Of a DNA stretch of 64,000 nt, positions 43,943 through 58,860 are shown piece by piece; position 1 is the stretch's first letter, and every line of letters begins with the position of its first letter. This DNA comes from CBDBZX01 sp965213645 (GTDB lineage Bacteria > Deinococcota > Deinococci > Deinococcales > Trueperaceae), in NCBI GenBank assembly GCA_965213645.1, contig CBDBZX010000002.1, forward strand, positions 868,001-932,000, in the 5' to 3' direction. The notes under the pieces were generated by a model that searched no databases, was not told where the DNA came from, and saw nothing but the letters and a program-made list of their open reading frames with translations. Position numbers and translations under genes: made by a program.

Positions 43943-44122
43943 GTGAAAGGGATTCTCAGGTATTTAAGGAACTCTCGAGCGGAACTCGGGCGCGTCACCT
44001 GGCCCACCCGCGACGAGGTCGTTCAGTCCACTCAAGCAACGCTTATTTTCGTGCTCGTCACGGCGATCTTTTTGCTCGCAGTGGACACGGTTTTCGGCAA
44101 CCTCATCAACTTCATCATATAA
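43943..44122 (+). CDS. secE: Protein translocase subunit SecE
   Basis: A 59-residue single-span membrane protein, the short SecE form. The cytosolic amphipathic helix RAELGRVTWPTRDEVVQST has the conserved W-P pair and is followed by one hydrophobic helix. It clamps SecY in the Sec translocon. The GTG start lies 1 base after the rpmG stop (TAAGGTG). Confidence 0.93.
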   Translation: MKGILRYLRNSRAELGRVTWPTRDEVVQSTQATLIFVLVTAIFLLAVDTVFGNLINFII

Positions 44123-44177
44123 GAGTCATCTAGGACGTGAGCATGTTTAGCTGTAACGCACAACTTGGAGCTCTCTT

Positions 44178-44735
44178 ATGAGTATCGAATGGTACGCCGT
44201 TCATACCTATGTCGGTCACGAGGAGAAGGTGCGCACCAACATGATGCAGCGCGCGAGGTCGTTGGGCATGGCGGACATGGTCTATCAGGTCATCGTTCCC
44301 TCGGAAGAGACCGTCGAGCACGCGGGCGGCGGCAAGAAAGAGGTCGTTAAACGCAAGCTCTTTCCCGGTTACGTGTTTGTGCAGATGGATTTGGGCGACA
44401 ACTTAGACGAGCCTAACGAAGCGTGGGAAGTGGTGCGTAACACACCCGGTGTAACGGGGTTTGTCGGCACGGCGACGCGGGCGGTTCCCCTCACTCAAGA
44501 GGAAGAAGCGCGGATGCTCGGTACGCTCGGCATCTCTGAAACGAAGGAAACGCCTAAAGTCCGTATCAGCTTCAACGTCGGGGAGATGGTGCAAGTGACC
44601 TCGGGACCGTTCGCAGACTTTACAGGTGTCGTGTCCGAACTCAACCCCGAGCGCGGCAAGGTCAAGGTCTTAGTCTCCATCTTCGGACGTGAAACGCCCG
44701 TCGAACTCGATTTTTCGCAGGTTATTAAAAATTAG
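44178..44735 (+). CDS. nusG: Transcription termination/antitermination factor NusG
   Basis: A 185-residue protein. The N-terminal NGN domain (EWYAVHTYVGHEEKVRTNM, LFPGYVFVQMDL, NTPGVTGFVG) binds the RNA polymerase clamp, and a KOW domain follows (VTSGPFADFTGVVSELNPER). It couples transcription to translation or Rho. It follows secE as in most bacteria. Its second methionine region is normal, and the start at 44178 has a weak GGAG upstream. Confidence 0.96.
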   Translation: MSIEWYAVHTYVGHEEKVRTNMMQRARSLGMADMVYQVIVPSEETVEHAGGGKKEVVKRKLFPGYVFVQMDLGDNLDEPNEAWEVVRNTPGVTGFVGTATRAVPLTQEEEARMLGTLGISETKETPKVRISFNVGEMVQVTSGPFADFTGVVSELNPERGKVKVLVSIFGRETPVELDFSQVIKN

Positions 44736-44750
44736 GTGTAACCATCGCGT

Positions 44751-44866
44751 TGTGTCATTCTGAGCGCAACGAAGTGGAGTCGAAGAATCTCTGCATTTGC
44801 CTTCTCCACTGTCGGAGATTACGGGACGAGACCTCTCGACGTTGCTCGAGGTGACAATTCAGTAGA
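44751..44866. repeat. Dispersed palindromic repeat (family B), copy 5, inverted
   Basis: TGTCATTCTGAGCGCAACG, GGAGTCGAAGAATCTCTGC and a right edge TGCTCGAGGTGACAA are the reverse complement of the other copies. It lies in the nusG-rplK spacer. Confidence 0.65.
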
Positions 44867-44904
44867 AGCACTAAGTATTAGCTATTAAGTAGATAGCGAT
44901 TGGA

Positions 44905-44929
44905 CCCCGGAGGGTATAACCTCTCGGGG
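44905..44929 (+). promoter_or_regulatory. Hairpin in the rplK leader (possible L1 operator)
   Basis: CCCCGGAGG and CCTCTCGGGG enclose GTATAA just before the rplK ribosome-binding site (AAGGAGG at 44936). L1 represses its own mRNA through a leader site in other bacteria, and this position fits. The assignment is inference. Confidence 0.35.
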
Positions 44930-44945
44930 GAGCTAAGGAGGAAGT

Positions 44946-45386
44946 ATGGCAAAGAAAGTTGTAGGTATCGTCAAGCTCCAGCTACCCGCTGGTGGCGCAA
45001 CGCCCGCCCCGCCCGTCGGACCCGCGTTGGGTCAGTACGGTGCAAACATCATGGGCTTCGTAAAGGAATATAACGCGGCGACAGCGTCGGAAGCGGGCGC
45101 GATTATTCCGGTGGAGATCACCATTTTCGCGGACCGCTCGTTTACCTTTATTACCAAAACACCGCCCGCGAGCTATCTGATTCGTCAAGCCGCTGGGATT
45201 CCCAAAGGCTCGGGTGTGCCGAACAAGGAAAAAGTCGGTAAGCTCACCTGGGACCAGTGCTTGGAACTCGGGCGCAACAAGATGAAAGACTTGAACGCCT
45301 CGAGCGAAGAGGCCGCCGCGAAGGTCATCGCAGGGACGGCGCGTTCGATGGGCGTGACCGTAGAAGGGATACCCGCCGATGCCTAA
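44946..45386 (+). CDS. rplK: Ribosomal protein L11
   Basis: A 146-residue L11. The N-terminal domain begins KLQLPAGGATPAPPVGPALG, the switch region contacting thiostrepton-type inhibitors and EF-G. The C-terminal RNA-binding domain contains GSGVPNKEKVGKLTWDQ and ends SMGVTVEG. AAGGAGG lies before the ATG. The end overlaps rplA by 8 bases. Confidence 0.97.
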   Translation: MAKKVVGIVKLQLPAGGATPAPPVGPALGQYGANIMGFVKEYNAATASEAGAIIPVEITIFADRSFTFITKTPPASYLIRQAAGIPKGSGVPNKEKVGKLTWDQCLELGRNKMKDLNASSEEAAAKVIAGTARSMGVTVEGIPADA

Positions 45387-46062
45387 GCACGGGAAGAGAT
45401 ACAGGGGTTTGCTCGAGAAAGTAGACCACAAGAAAGTCTACGCCCCCGACGAAGCCGCCTCCTTGGTCAAAGAACTCGCCACCGCGAAGTTCGACGAAAC
45501 GGTTGAGGCACATGTCCGCTTGGGCATCGACCCCCGCAAGTCCGATCAAACGGTGCGCGGAACTGTCGCGCTCCCTCATGGTACGGGACGGTCGGTTCGC
45601 GTGCTCGCCCTGACGCAAGGCGACAAGATTGGAGACGCCGAAGCTGCGGGCGCGGATTTTGTCGGTGGTGACGACATGATTCAGCGCATCGTGGACGGTT
45701 GGCTAGATTTCGACGCCGTCGTCGCCACACCCGATATGATGGCGGCTGTTGGTAGCAAGCTCGGGCGTGTCTTAGGACCGCGCGGCCTGCTGCCAAATCC
45801 CCGGTCTGGCACAGTAGGACCTAACATCGGCGAAATCGTCAAGGCGCTTAAAGCGGGTCAGATCGAGTTTCGCAACGATAAGACGGGCGTCGTGCACGCC
45901 CCGATCGGCAAAGCGAGCTTCGACGCGGCTAAGCTCACGGAGAACTTGAGCGCGTTTAGGGCAGCGGTTGAAGCGGCGAAGCCAGACACCGCCAAAGGTC
46001 TCTACATCCGCACGGTCTATCTCACCTCGACGATGGGGCCGAGCGTTCAAGTGAATGCCTAA
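45379..46062 (+). CDS. rplA: Ribosomal protein L1
   Basis: A 227-residue L1 with the motifs HVRLGIDPRKSDQTVRGTVA, VATPDMMAAVGSKLGRVLGP, RGLLPNPRSGTV and YIRTVYLTSTMGPSVQV. It forms the L1 stalk of the 50S subunit and is a likely repressor of the rplKA mRNA. Translation is coupled to rplK by the overlap. Confidence 0.97.
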   Translation: MPKHGKRYRGLLEKVDHKKVYAPDEAASLVKELATAKFDETVEAHVRLGIDPRKSDQTVRGTVALPHGTGRSVRVLALTQGDKIGDAEAAGADFVGGDDMIQRIVDGWLDFDAVVATPDMMAAVGSKLGRVLGPRGLLPNPRSGTVGPNIGEIVKALKAGQIEFRNDKTGVVHAPIGKASFDAAKLTENLSAFRAAVEAAKPDTAKGLYIRTVYLTSTMGPSVQVNA

Positions 46063-46138
46063 GTAGCAATGAGCAATAAGTTGAAAGCAACGAGCAATAA
46101 GTTTTTGCTTTTCACTCATTGCTCGGAACTCGTTACTA
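46063..46138. repeat. Palindromic spacer repeat (family A), copy 3
   Basis: Starts at the rplA stop. AGCAATGAGCAATAAGTTG and the complementary CACTCATTGCTCGGAACTC form a hairpin as in the other copies. Confidence 0.6.
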
Positions 46139-46159
46139 ATTTTCAGCATCTCGGTGCGA

Positions 46160-46260
46160 AGCGGGCAGAAGTCTTAATAGACGGAAGCCCACGTACCTTA
46201 CTGGCGTCCGAGACAGCAGGGGCTCAGCCAGGAGCTTAAACATCCTGCCGAGGCGCTAAA
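46160..46260 (+). ncRNA. L10 leader (autoregulatory element of rplJL)
   Basis: The rplJ leader contains TCCGAGACAGCAGGGG with, 40 bases on, CATCCTGCCGAGG. This is the conserved pairing pattern of the L10 leader to which the L10-(L12)n complex binds to repress its own synthesis. A further hairpin, CTAAACG...CGTTTAG (46256-46285), follows. Position and motifs support the call. Confidence 0.75.
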
Positions 46261-46392
46261 CGTTGTCCTAAAGGATTGCGTTTAGTACATGCTTCGCGGT
46301 TGACGTAGAGATGGTTTTGCGTGGAAGTTGGAGCGTGGAGCGGTCTCATAAGATTGAAGAGGTATCCAAAGCATCAGACCTGCACAGGCTGA

Positions 46393-46412
46393 TGACCAGA
46401 TGATACCTGCTT
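46393..46412 (+). repeat. 20-bp repeat (family F), left copy flanking rplJL
   Basis: TGACCAGATGATACCTGCTT, 14 bases before the rplJ start. Its exact reverse complement is at 47344-47363, after rplL. Variants occur at 3615-3633 and 58515-58533. Confidence 0.75.
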
Positions 46413-46426
46413 GGAAAGGTTCCCTA

Positions 46427-46957
46427 GTGGCAAACCCAAGAAACACGGAGTCGGTTGAAGAGCTTCGCGGGCTACTCGCGGACGCTAAGACCTTCTTCCT
46501 CGTGGATTACCAAGGGCTTTCTGCGGAACAAATAGGCGCGTTACGTGCGAAAGTGCGCGGCGCAGGGGCTCGGCTTTTAGTCGCCAAAAACACCCTCATT
46601 AACGTTGTCTTGAAAGAACAGGGCATCGAGGGGTTTGACGAAAAGCTGAGCGGTCCGACGGCGCTCGTCCTCATTGACGAAGACCCGGTGCAGCCCGTCA
46701 AGGCGCTCACCGACTTCGCGGACGATAACGCTAAAGACTTGCCCGCGCCCAAAGGTGGGCTTTTGCAAGGTGCGATGGTGGAGCCCGAAGCGTTCGCCAA
46801 AATCGCTAAGCTGCCCACCCGCGACGAACTCCTCAGTGAGCTTGTCGGCGTTTTGCAAGCCCCCATGCAGCAGCTCGTCGGCGTGCTGCAAGCCCCCCCG
46901 CAGAACTTGGTATCGGTACTCAATAACTACTCAGAGAAACTCAAGGAGGAGAGATAA
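46427..46957 (+). CDS. rplJ: Ribosomal protein L10
   Basis: A 176-residue L10 (NPRNTESVEELRGLLADAKT, YQGLSAEQIGALR, KNTLINVVLKEQG). The C-terminal helix carries repeated QAPMQQLVGVLQAPPQNLVS segments that bind L7/L12 dimers; the extended helix suggests three dimers, as in thermophiles. I chose GTG 46427, with GGAAAGG upstream, over an ATG at 46400 that lies in the family F repeat. The stop overlaps rplL by 1 base. Confidence 0.94.
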   Translation: MANPRNTESVEELRGLLADAKTFFLVDYQGLSAEQIGALRAKVRGAGARLLVAKNTLINVVLKEQGIEGFDEKLSGPTALVLIDEDPVQPVKALTDFADDNAKDLPAPKGGLLQGAMVEPEAFAKIAKLPTRDELLSELVGVLQAPMQQLVGVLQAPPQNLVSVLNNYSEKLKEER

Positions 46958-47340
46958 TGGCATTTGATAAAGAAGCGATGATGGAGCAGCTCAGCGGCTT
47001 GACCGTCTTGGAGCTAGTCGATTTAGTCGAAGGTTTGAAAGATAAGTGGGGCGTCGAAGCCGCCGCTGCAATGCCTGCCGGGATGATGATGCCGCAAGGT
47101 GGCGGCGAGGCAGCCGCAGCCGCCGAAGAGCAGACCGAATTCACCGTGACCATCAAGAGCCCCGGTGACAAGAAGCTCAACGTCATTAAAGAGGTCCGCG
47201 CGATTACGAGCTTAGGTCTCAAAGAGGCGAAAGAACTCGTCGAGTCGGGCGGCACCGTCAAAGAGGACATCTCGAAAGAGGAAGCCGACGAGATTAGAGG
47301 GAAGCTCGAGGCCGCAGGCGCAACTGTCGAAGTCAAGTAA
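46957..47340 (+). CDS. rplL: Ribosomal protein L7/L12
   Basis: A 127-residue stalk protein. The N-terminal dimerisation helices are followed by an Ala/Met-rich hinge (AAAAMPAGMMMPQGG) and the C-terminal factor-binding domain with KLNVIKEVRAITSLGLKEAK and GKLEAAGATVEVK. AAGGAGGAG precedes the ATG within the rplJ end. It recruits translation GTPases. Confidence 0.97.
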   Translation: MAFDKEAMMEQLSGLTVLELVDLVEGLKDKWGVEAAAAMPAGMMMPQGGGEAAAAAEEQTEFTVTIKSPGDKKLNVIKEVRAITSLGLKEAKELVESGGTVKEDISKEEADEIRGKLEAAGATVEVK

Positions 47341-47343
47341 GGA

Positions 47344-47363
47344 AAGCAGGTATCATCTGGTCA
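47344..47363 (-). repeat. 20-bp repeat (family F), right copy flanking rplJL
   Basis: Exact reverse complement of 46393-46412, beginning 3 bases after the rplL stop. The two copies bracket the rplJL coding pair. Confidence 0.75.
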
Positions 47364-47472
47364 ACGCTAGTCTCACGGTATAAAGCATTGACTAACACAC
47401 ACGCTAAAGGATGATACTTGCTATCAAGCACCAGATGCATGGGTCAGGGTCAAGCCAGTAAGATGGCTTACC

Positions 47473-47499
47473 TTGACCTCTTCTATCTCAATATATGCT
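47473..47499 (+). promoter_or_regulatory. Possible promoter in the rplL-rpoB spacer
   Basis: TTGACC and TATGCT with a 15-base spacer, in the 494-bp gap between rplL and rpoB. The spacing is shorter than ideal. It would drive a small reading frame at 47541 and rpoBC. Confidence 0.35.
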
Positions 47500-47540
47500 A
47501 CACTACTGAGTTGGGTTCTTTACCCCTCGAGGAGGTCCAT

Positions 47541-47609
47541 ATGGCTTGCTCAATGTTTGTTCTCGCTTCCCTTGATTGGAGCCTTTCATTATTTGGAAGC
47601 TGTCCGTAG
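47541..47609 (+). CDS. 22-codon small reading frame upstream of rpoB
   Basis: GAGGAGGT lies 5 bases before an ATG that opens MACSMFVLASLDWSLSLFGS plus two residues. The peptide is hydrophobic with two cysteines. The ribosome-binding site is the strongest in the region, yet the frame ends 226 bases before rpoB. It could be a leader peptide or a small membrane peptide. The rest of the spacer to 47834 shows no recognised element. Confidence 0.4.
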   Translation: MACSMFVLASLDWSLSLFGSCP

Positions 47610-47834
47610 GTGCTAGAAAAATTTTAACGTCAGGTCACAACTCGATATCTGTTCAAACCGGAGCTTCTTTCGCAACGGTTCATTTTCATTGCTTTCAACT
47701 ACACAGTCAACAGTAGCAAAAATCTAAACGAGGTGGTGCGTGAGTTTTCACGGTAAGTTGGGGCGTACTGCGTCACCACTCGCAAGCAAAGTTCTAACTC
47801 AGTTTTTCACTGCATATCACATTAAGGGGTGACG

Positions 47835-51221
<3,387 letters not shown>

Positions 51222-51229
51222 AAACTAGT

Positions 51230-51290
51230 GGATAGTGCTCAGTGGCTAGTTGTTAGCTTTTGCTCACCACTGACAACTAAGCACCATCCA
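51230..51290. repeat. Palindromic spacer in the rpoB-rpoC gap
   Basis: AGTGGATAGTGCTCAGTGG and the complementary CCACTGACAACTAAGCACCATCCACT form a long imperfect hairpin of the same style as family A. It sits inside an operon, so it may act on mRNA processing rather than termination. Confidence 0.5.
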
Positions 51291-51313
51291 CTCTTTCCCG
51301 AAGGGAATACTGA

Positions 51314-55894
<4,581 letters not shown>

Positions 55895-55912
55895 ACTTAA
55901 ATCTCCTGTTAG

Positions 55913-55946
55913 AAAGAGTCGGACACGTTCCGGCTCTTTTTCTTTT
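55913..55946 (+). terminator. Rho-independent terminator of the rpoBC operon
   Basis: AAGAGTCGG, loop ACACGTT, CCGGCTCTT (one G-T), then TTTCTTTT, 20 bases after rpoC. Confidence 0.75.
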
Positions 55947-55948
55947 GC

Positions 55949-55954
55949 TATTCT
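55949..55954 (+). promoter_or_regulatory. -10 box (TATTCT) of the RNase H-fold gene
   Basis: TATTCT ends 6 bases before ATG 55961, with CTAATA between and no ribosome-binding site; it overlaps the T-run of the rpoC terminator. Confidence 0.45.
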
Positions 55955-55960
55955 CTAATA

Positions 55961-56338
55961 ATGGTTGTCGGTTTAGACCCCGGTAAAAATATTGGTGTAG
56001 CGATTGTTAATAGTAAGGAAAAGCTCATCTATAGAAATATCATCACCTTAGAGGAGTTGCGGGGGCTCGAGCTGCCCCCCGGTATCACCATCATCGTAGG
56101 CAATGGCACGGGTAGTGATAGGGTCCAAGCCGCGCTACGCGAACGTGGCAAAACGTTTGCACTGATAGATGAACGGGATACAACGTTAGAAGGGCGTGAG
56201 CTTTACTTCCAAGCGAACCCGCCGAGAGGTTTGCTCAGACTTCTTCCTAAAGGGCTGCGTTCGCCGCCGCGTTTGATTGATGACTACGCGGCATACGCGA
56301 TTGCGCTTAGGTTTTTGCGTCAGAACTATCTTGATTGA
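55961..56338 (+). CDS. YqgF/RuvC-like RNase H-fold nuclease
   Basis: A 125-residue protein. The pattern of acidic residues in VVGLDPGKNIGVAIV (D6), ALIDERDTTLEGRELYF and RLIDDYAAYAIAL matches the RNase H-like superfamily of RuvC and YqgF (RuvX) resolvases. The segment IIVGNGTGSDRV replaces the usual GNPLxxxG of YqgF. It may process Holliday junctions or pre-16S rRNA, but it is not a canonical RuvX. The mRNA appears leaderless. Confidence 0.7.
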   Translation: MVVGLDPGKNIGVAIVNSKEKLIYRNIITLEELRGLELPPGITIIVGNGTGSDRVQAALRERGKTFALIDERDTTLEGRELYFQANPPRGLLRLLPKGLRSPPRLIDDYAAYAIALRFLRQNYLD

Positions 56339-56346
56339 ACTACATA

Positions 56347-56447
56347 TAGCATTTCCATTTGAGCCTGCACCAGCAGGCTCAAATGTGAGCGGATGCGAAT
56401 AGAAACGAACGCAATAAGTCGTGGTGCAACGAGAAGTGGAAATACTA
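56347..56447. mobile_element. 101-bp IS630-related MITE (family C), complete copy
   Basis: Ends TAGCATTTCCATT and AGTGGAAATACTA are inverted repeats matching the IS630 element at 58861. The left part holds a hairpin, ATTTGAGCCTGC/GCAGGCTCAAAT. TA flanks both ends, the IS630 target. It has no coding capacity. Confidence 0.75.
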
Positions 56448-56454
56448 ATAGATT

Positions 56455-57315
56455 TTACCGCGAAGCCTTAGCATCGGGTTTCGGGAGTGTGAGGTCTGCG
56501 GTTACGCTGAAGTGATCGCTCGCCCAAATTCCGTCTACCGGCTTGTCGAAAGCCAGCTCGCAAGCGGAAATGTTCAAAGTAGGCCCGCCGTGCTGTCCGC
56601 ACCGCACGAAGATGTGGTCAATCCTCTTGCACGGCCAGTCCCAGTCCGTCTCCGTAACCAACGGATTTTGAGCCGTAAACGTGTGCCCCGGTTCGTCAGG
56701 GTGCACACTGTCCCAGGCGTTGCGGTAACAAACGCTCATGCCATCTAAAGACTGTTTTCCAGCGAGAAAGCGCACGCTTGCCGCGTCGGGGTCAGCGTCG
56801 AGATCGCCCGCTATGATGACGTGCATGTCGCGTTCCCTTAAAGTAGCTTCAATAGACCTCGCCGCAGTTACGGTTTGCAACTCGCGCTCATACTCGTAAT
56901 CTACTTGCCAGTTGGGAAAGTGATTGATGAGCAGCAGGGGGCCAAAAGGCTCCGGCGCTTGAATTTTGGCAATGAGCGTGGTGCAGGAGAAATCTGCTGT
57001 GCGAGGTGTGACGTTCAGATCAAGCTCGTGCACCTCTAAAACGGGCCAGCGGCTCGCAACTGAAGCGCCTTGCCCGTCCTCTTCTCTCGCTTCTGAATTG
57101 ACGATATGATAGTCAGAGGGAAGCAAATCGGCAGCTTGGTCGTGGTCATCGGTCAAAATTGTTTCCTGAAAAGAGATGAGGTCTGGCGAGAGCTTTTTAA
57201 TCCCGTCGATAAGAACGCGCCGCCGGTCTTCCCAATTTGAGCGCCGTCCATAAAGGTTGTGCGTCAAAACTCGCACGCTGTCGCCATCAGGTGAGCGGAG
57301 GTTATCGTTTTTCAT
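56455..57315 (-). CDS. Endonuclease/exonuclease/phosphatase-family protein
   Basis: A 286-residue protein of the EEP superfamily (DNase I/exonuclease III fold). Visible are VLTHNLYGRRSNWEDRR, the metal ligand in LISFQETI, LLINHFP, VIIAGDLDADPDA, and the catalytic GIWASDHFSVTADL at the end. No signal peptide, so it should act in the cytoplasm. The substrate may be a nucleic acid or a phosphodiester. TATACT lies 6 bases before the ATG. Confidence 0.82.
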   Translation of the reverse strand: MKNDNLRSPDGDSVRVLTHNLYGRRSNWEDRRRVLIDGIKKLSPDLISFQETILTDDHDQAADLLPSDYHIVNSEAREEDGQGASVASRWPVLEVHELDLNVTPRTADFSCTTLIAKIQAPEPFGPLLLINHFPNWQVDYEYERELQTVTAARSIEATLRERDMHVIIAGDLDADPDAASVRFLAGKQSLDGMSVCYRNAWDSVHPDEPGHTFTAQNPLVTETDWDWPCKRIDHIFVRCGQHGGPTLNISACELAFDKPVDGIWASDHFSVTADLTLPKPDAKASR

Positions 57316-57321
57316 CTGCAG

Positions 57322-57327
57322 AGTATA
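57322..57327 (-). promoter_or_regulatory. -10 box (TATACT) of the EEP-family gene
   Basis: TATACT followed by CTGCAG and the ATG; leaderless spacing. Confidence 0.5.
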
Positions 57328-57394
57328 GGCTAAACAACGACATTATTTCGTGCCTGCTGTAGGTATTTTCAATTCAGGTGAGCACTGAAAGCGC

Positions 57395-57709
57395 CTATTC
57401 CGTTAGCTGCGCTTCAAGCTCGTCCATCGTTTTAAGAAACGCTGCCTCCAAATCAACCTCGTACGCCTGCGCCAAAACGATCACCGACCATAAACAGTCC
57501 GCGAGTCCGTGCCCCAACTTCTCCTTTGTATCGGGAGTATCTCTTATGCCGTTCATCGCTTGAACGAGTTTCGCTAAATCCCCTACATCGCTCACAAATC
57601 CTAGAGCAAGCTCCTCATCTGTCCAGCTTCGTCCGTACTTGACCTCTTCGAATTCAGCATAAAGCGCTCGAATCTCCGATGCTCGGCGCATTAAATCCAT
57701 GAACTCCAC
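57395..57709 (-). CDS. MazG-like nucleotide pyrophosphohydrolase
   Basis: A protein of about 104 residues with the all-alpha NTP pyrophosphatase look: EEVKYGRSWTDEELALGFVS, DVGDLAKLVQAMNG, and HGLADCLWSVIVLAQAYEVD. The ExxE...ExxD metal set is only partly recognisable, with D in place of E in SDVGDL. GTG 57709 (AAGAGG upstream) or ATG 57700 are the possible starts. It would hydrolyse abnormal nucleoside triphosphates. It lies downstream of carD but behind a strong terminator. Confidence 0.65.
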   Translation of the reverse strand: MEFMDLMRRASEIRALYAEFEEVKYGRSWTDEELALGFVSDVGDLAKLVQAMNGIRDTPDTKEKLGHGLADCLWSVIVLAQAYEVDLEAAFLKTMDELEAQLTE

Positions 57710-57728
57710 AGCAACCTCTTTCAAGACA

Positions 57729-57758
57729 AAAAAATTGACCAGGATAACCCTGGTCTTA
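57729..57758 (-). terminator. Rho-independent terminator after carD
   Basis: On the minus strand: GACCAGG, loop GTTAT, CCTGGTC, AA, then seven T. It lies between carD and the MazG-like gene. Confidence 0.8.
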
Positions 57759-57779
57759 AAAGTTCTTTTATTGTGACAA

Positions 57780-58286
57780 CTAATTGAGGTCGTCATCCTC
57801 GCCTGCGTCCATCATGTTCCGCGCTTCTTTGGCGGTGATGCTTAGTACCGCGCTGATTTCACCCGCTAAGAGGCGGAGTGAGCGGCGGTAGGCTTGGCGG
57901 TCTAAATCAGGGAGTCCGCGCTCCAAGTCCCAGCGGCGGAGTTCGCTGGCTAAGGTGGCGATTTGGTAGGGATCGCCGCTAGATAAAATCTCGGTAACGC
58001 GGCGGTGACGCGCTGCCCACTGCTTAGGCAAGTTGATGCGTCCGTTGTTGAGGCGCTCTAAAACGCCCTGAACCTCTTTTTTGGTAAGCGCAGGGCGTAG
58101 ACCAGCGGCTTGTGGTGAGGCGACGGGCACGAACGCTTTGGAAGTTCCGTTAGGAAAATTTACTTCGTAATACTGATAATCCGAGCCTGCTACCGTACGA
58201 ACAGTCGTTCCTGAGACGACGCCAACGCCGTAGGGGGGCAGAACGACCTGGTCACCGTTTTTGTAAGCCTTTTGTGATTCTTTCAA
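57780..58286 (-). CDS. carD: CarD-family transcription regulator (CdnL)
   Basis: A 168-residue protein. The N-terminal RNA-polymerase-interacting domain begins AYKNGDQVVLPPYGVGVVSG and contains YYEVNFPNGTSKAFVPV. The helical C-terminal domain has LNNGRINLPKQWAARHRRV with the tryptophan that wedges the promoter bubble in Thermus CarD. It stabilises open promoter complexes, notably at rRNA and housekeeping promoters. The start is TTG 58286, with AAAGGAG 7 bases upstream; a TTG start is unusual for such a gene. Confidence 0.92.
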   Translation of the reverse strand: MKESQKAYKNGDQVVLPPYGVGVVSGTTVRTVAGSDYQYYEVNFPNGTSKAFVPVASPQAAGLRPALTKKEVQGVLERLNNGRINLPKQWAARHRRVTEILSSGDPYQIATLASELRRWDLERGLPDLDRQAYRRSLRLLAGEISAVLSITAKEARNMMDAGEDDDLN

Positions 58287-58514
58287 GGGTAGACTCCTTT
58301 AACACGTTTGAATCAGCACGTTGCTTCCTTAGATCAGCGAGGCAACGTATTGAGGTATGGGTCGGGTACTGCTAAATCAATTGTAGCTGGGATGGTTAGG
58401 TGTACTCGTTGCTGAGATGAAGGGGCAAAAAGCACAACCACGTACATCATTGTAACAAATTTCTCGTCCATTTACTAGCGTCAAGTTACAGAGTATGAAG
58501 ATTGTTACACGTAC

Positions 58515-58533
58515 AGCAGGTAGTATCTGGTCA
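58515..58533 (-). repeat. Family F repeat with downstream flank shared with the hsdM region
   Basis: The inverted TGACCAGATACTACCTGCT. Together with the next 20 bases (GTACGAAGTTTTGCGA) it is the reverse complement of about 3595-3633. The 615-bp spacer 58287-58901 contains only repeats: this one, a family E fragment (58553-58575), a CTATCACCGA/CGGTGATAG hairpin (about 58650-58680) and the element at 58722. Confidence 0.6.
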
Positions 58534-58721
58534 CAATGTACGAAGTTTTGCGACCGTTCGTCCAGCTTGACTGGAAGCAACGCCCTCAGTCGGCGAAGCA
58601 TAGCCCCAACGTACACGTTCATAAGATGTTATACGGATTCCGCTAAATTCCCTATCACCGAGAAAGGCGTTCGGTGATAGTCCATACCGCTCCATCCGTA
58701 TCTTTGTTCCTGCTCGCAGAG

Positions 58722-58800
58722 GAGTCCTCAACTGGGCGTATCATGCCGTTATAAACGCCCGTGGTGTTGATTCGAAGATGCTACCTCCAGTTGAGGACTC
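58722..58800. repeat. 79-bp segment bounded by perfect 14-bp inverted repeats
   Basis: GAGTCCTCAACTGG at 58722-58735 and its exact complement at 58787-58800. The interior (51 bp) has no gene. It may be a small mobile element or a cruciform. Confidence 0.55.
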
Positions 58801-58860
58801 TTTCGCTCGGATTGATAGAGAATCAATCGGAATTGGTATTACCTGCGCACTTTCATCCTA

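Noticed and set aside
58377..58622. 81-codon minus-strand frame upstream of the IS630
   Set aside because: Composed of family E and F repeat sequence; its similarity to the end of the frame at 3331 reflects the shared repeat, not a gene family.
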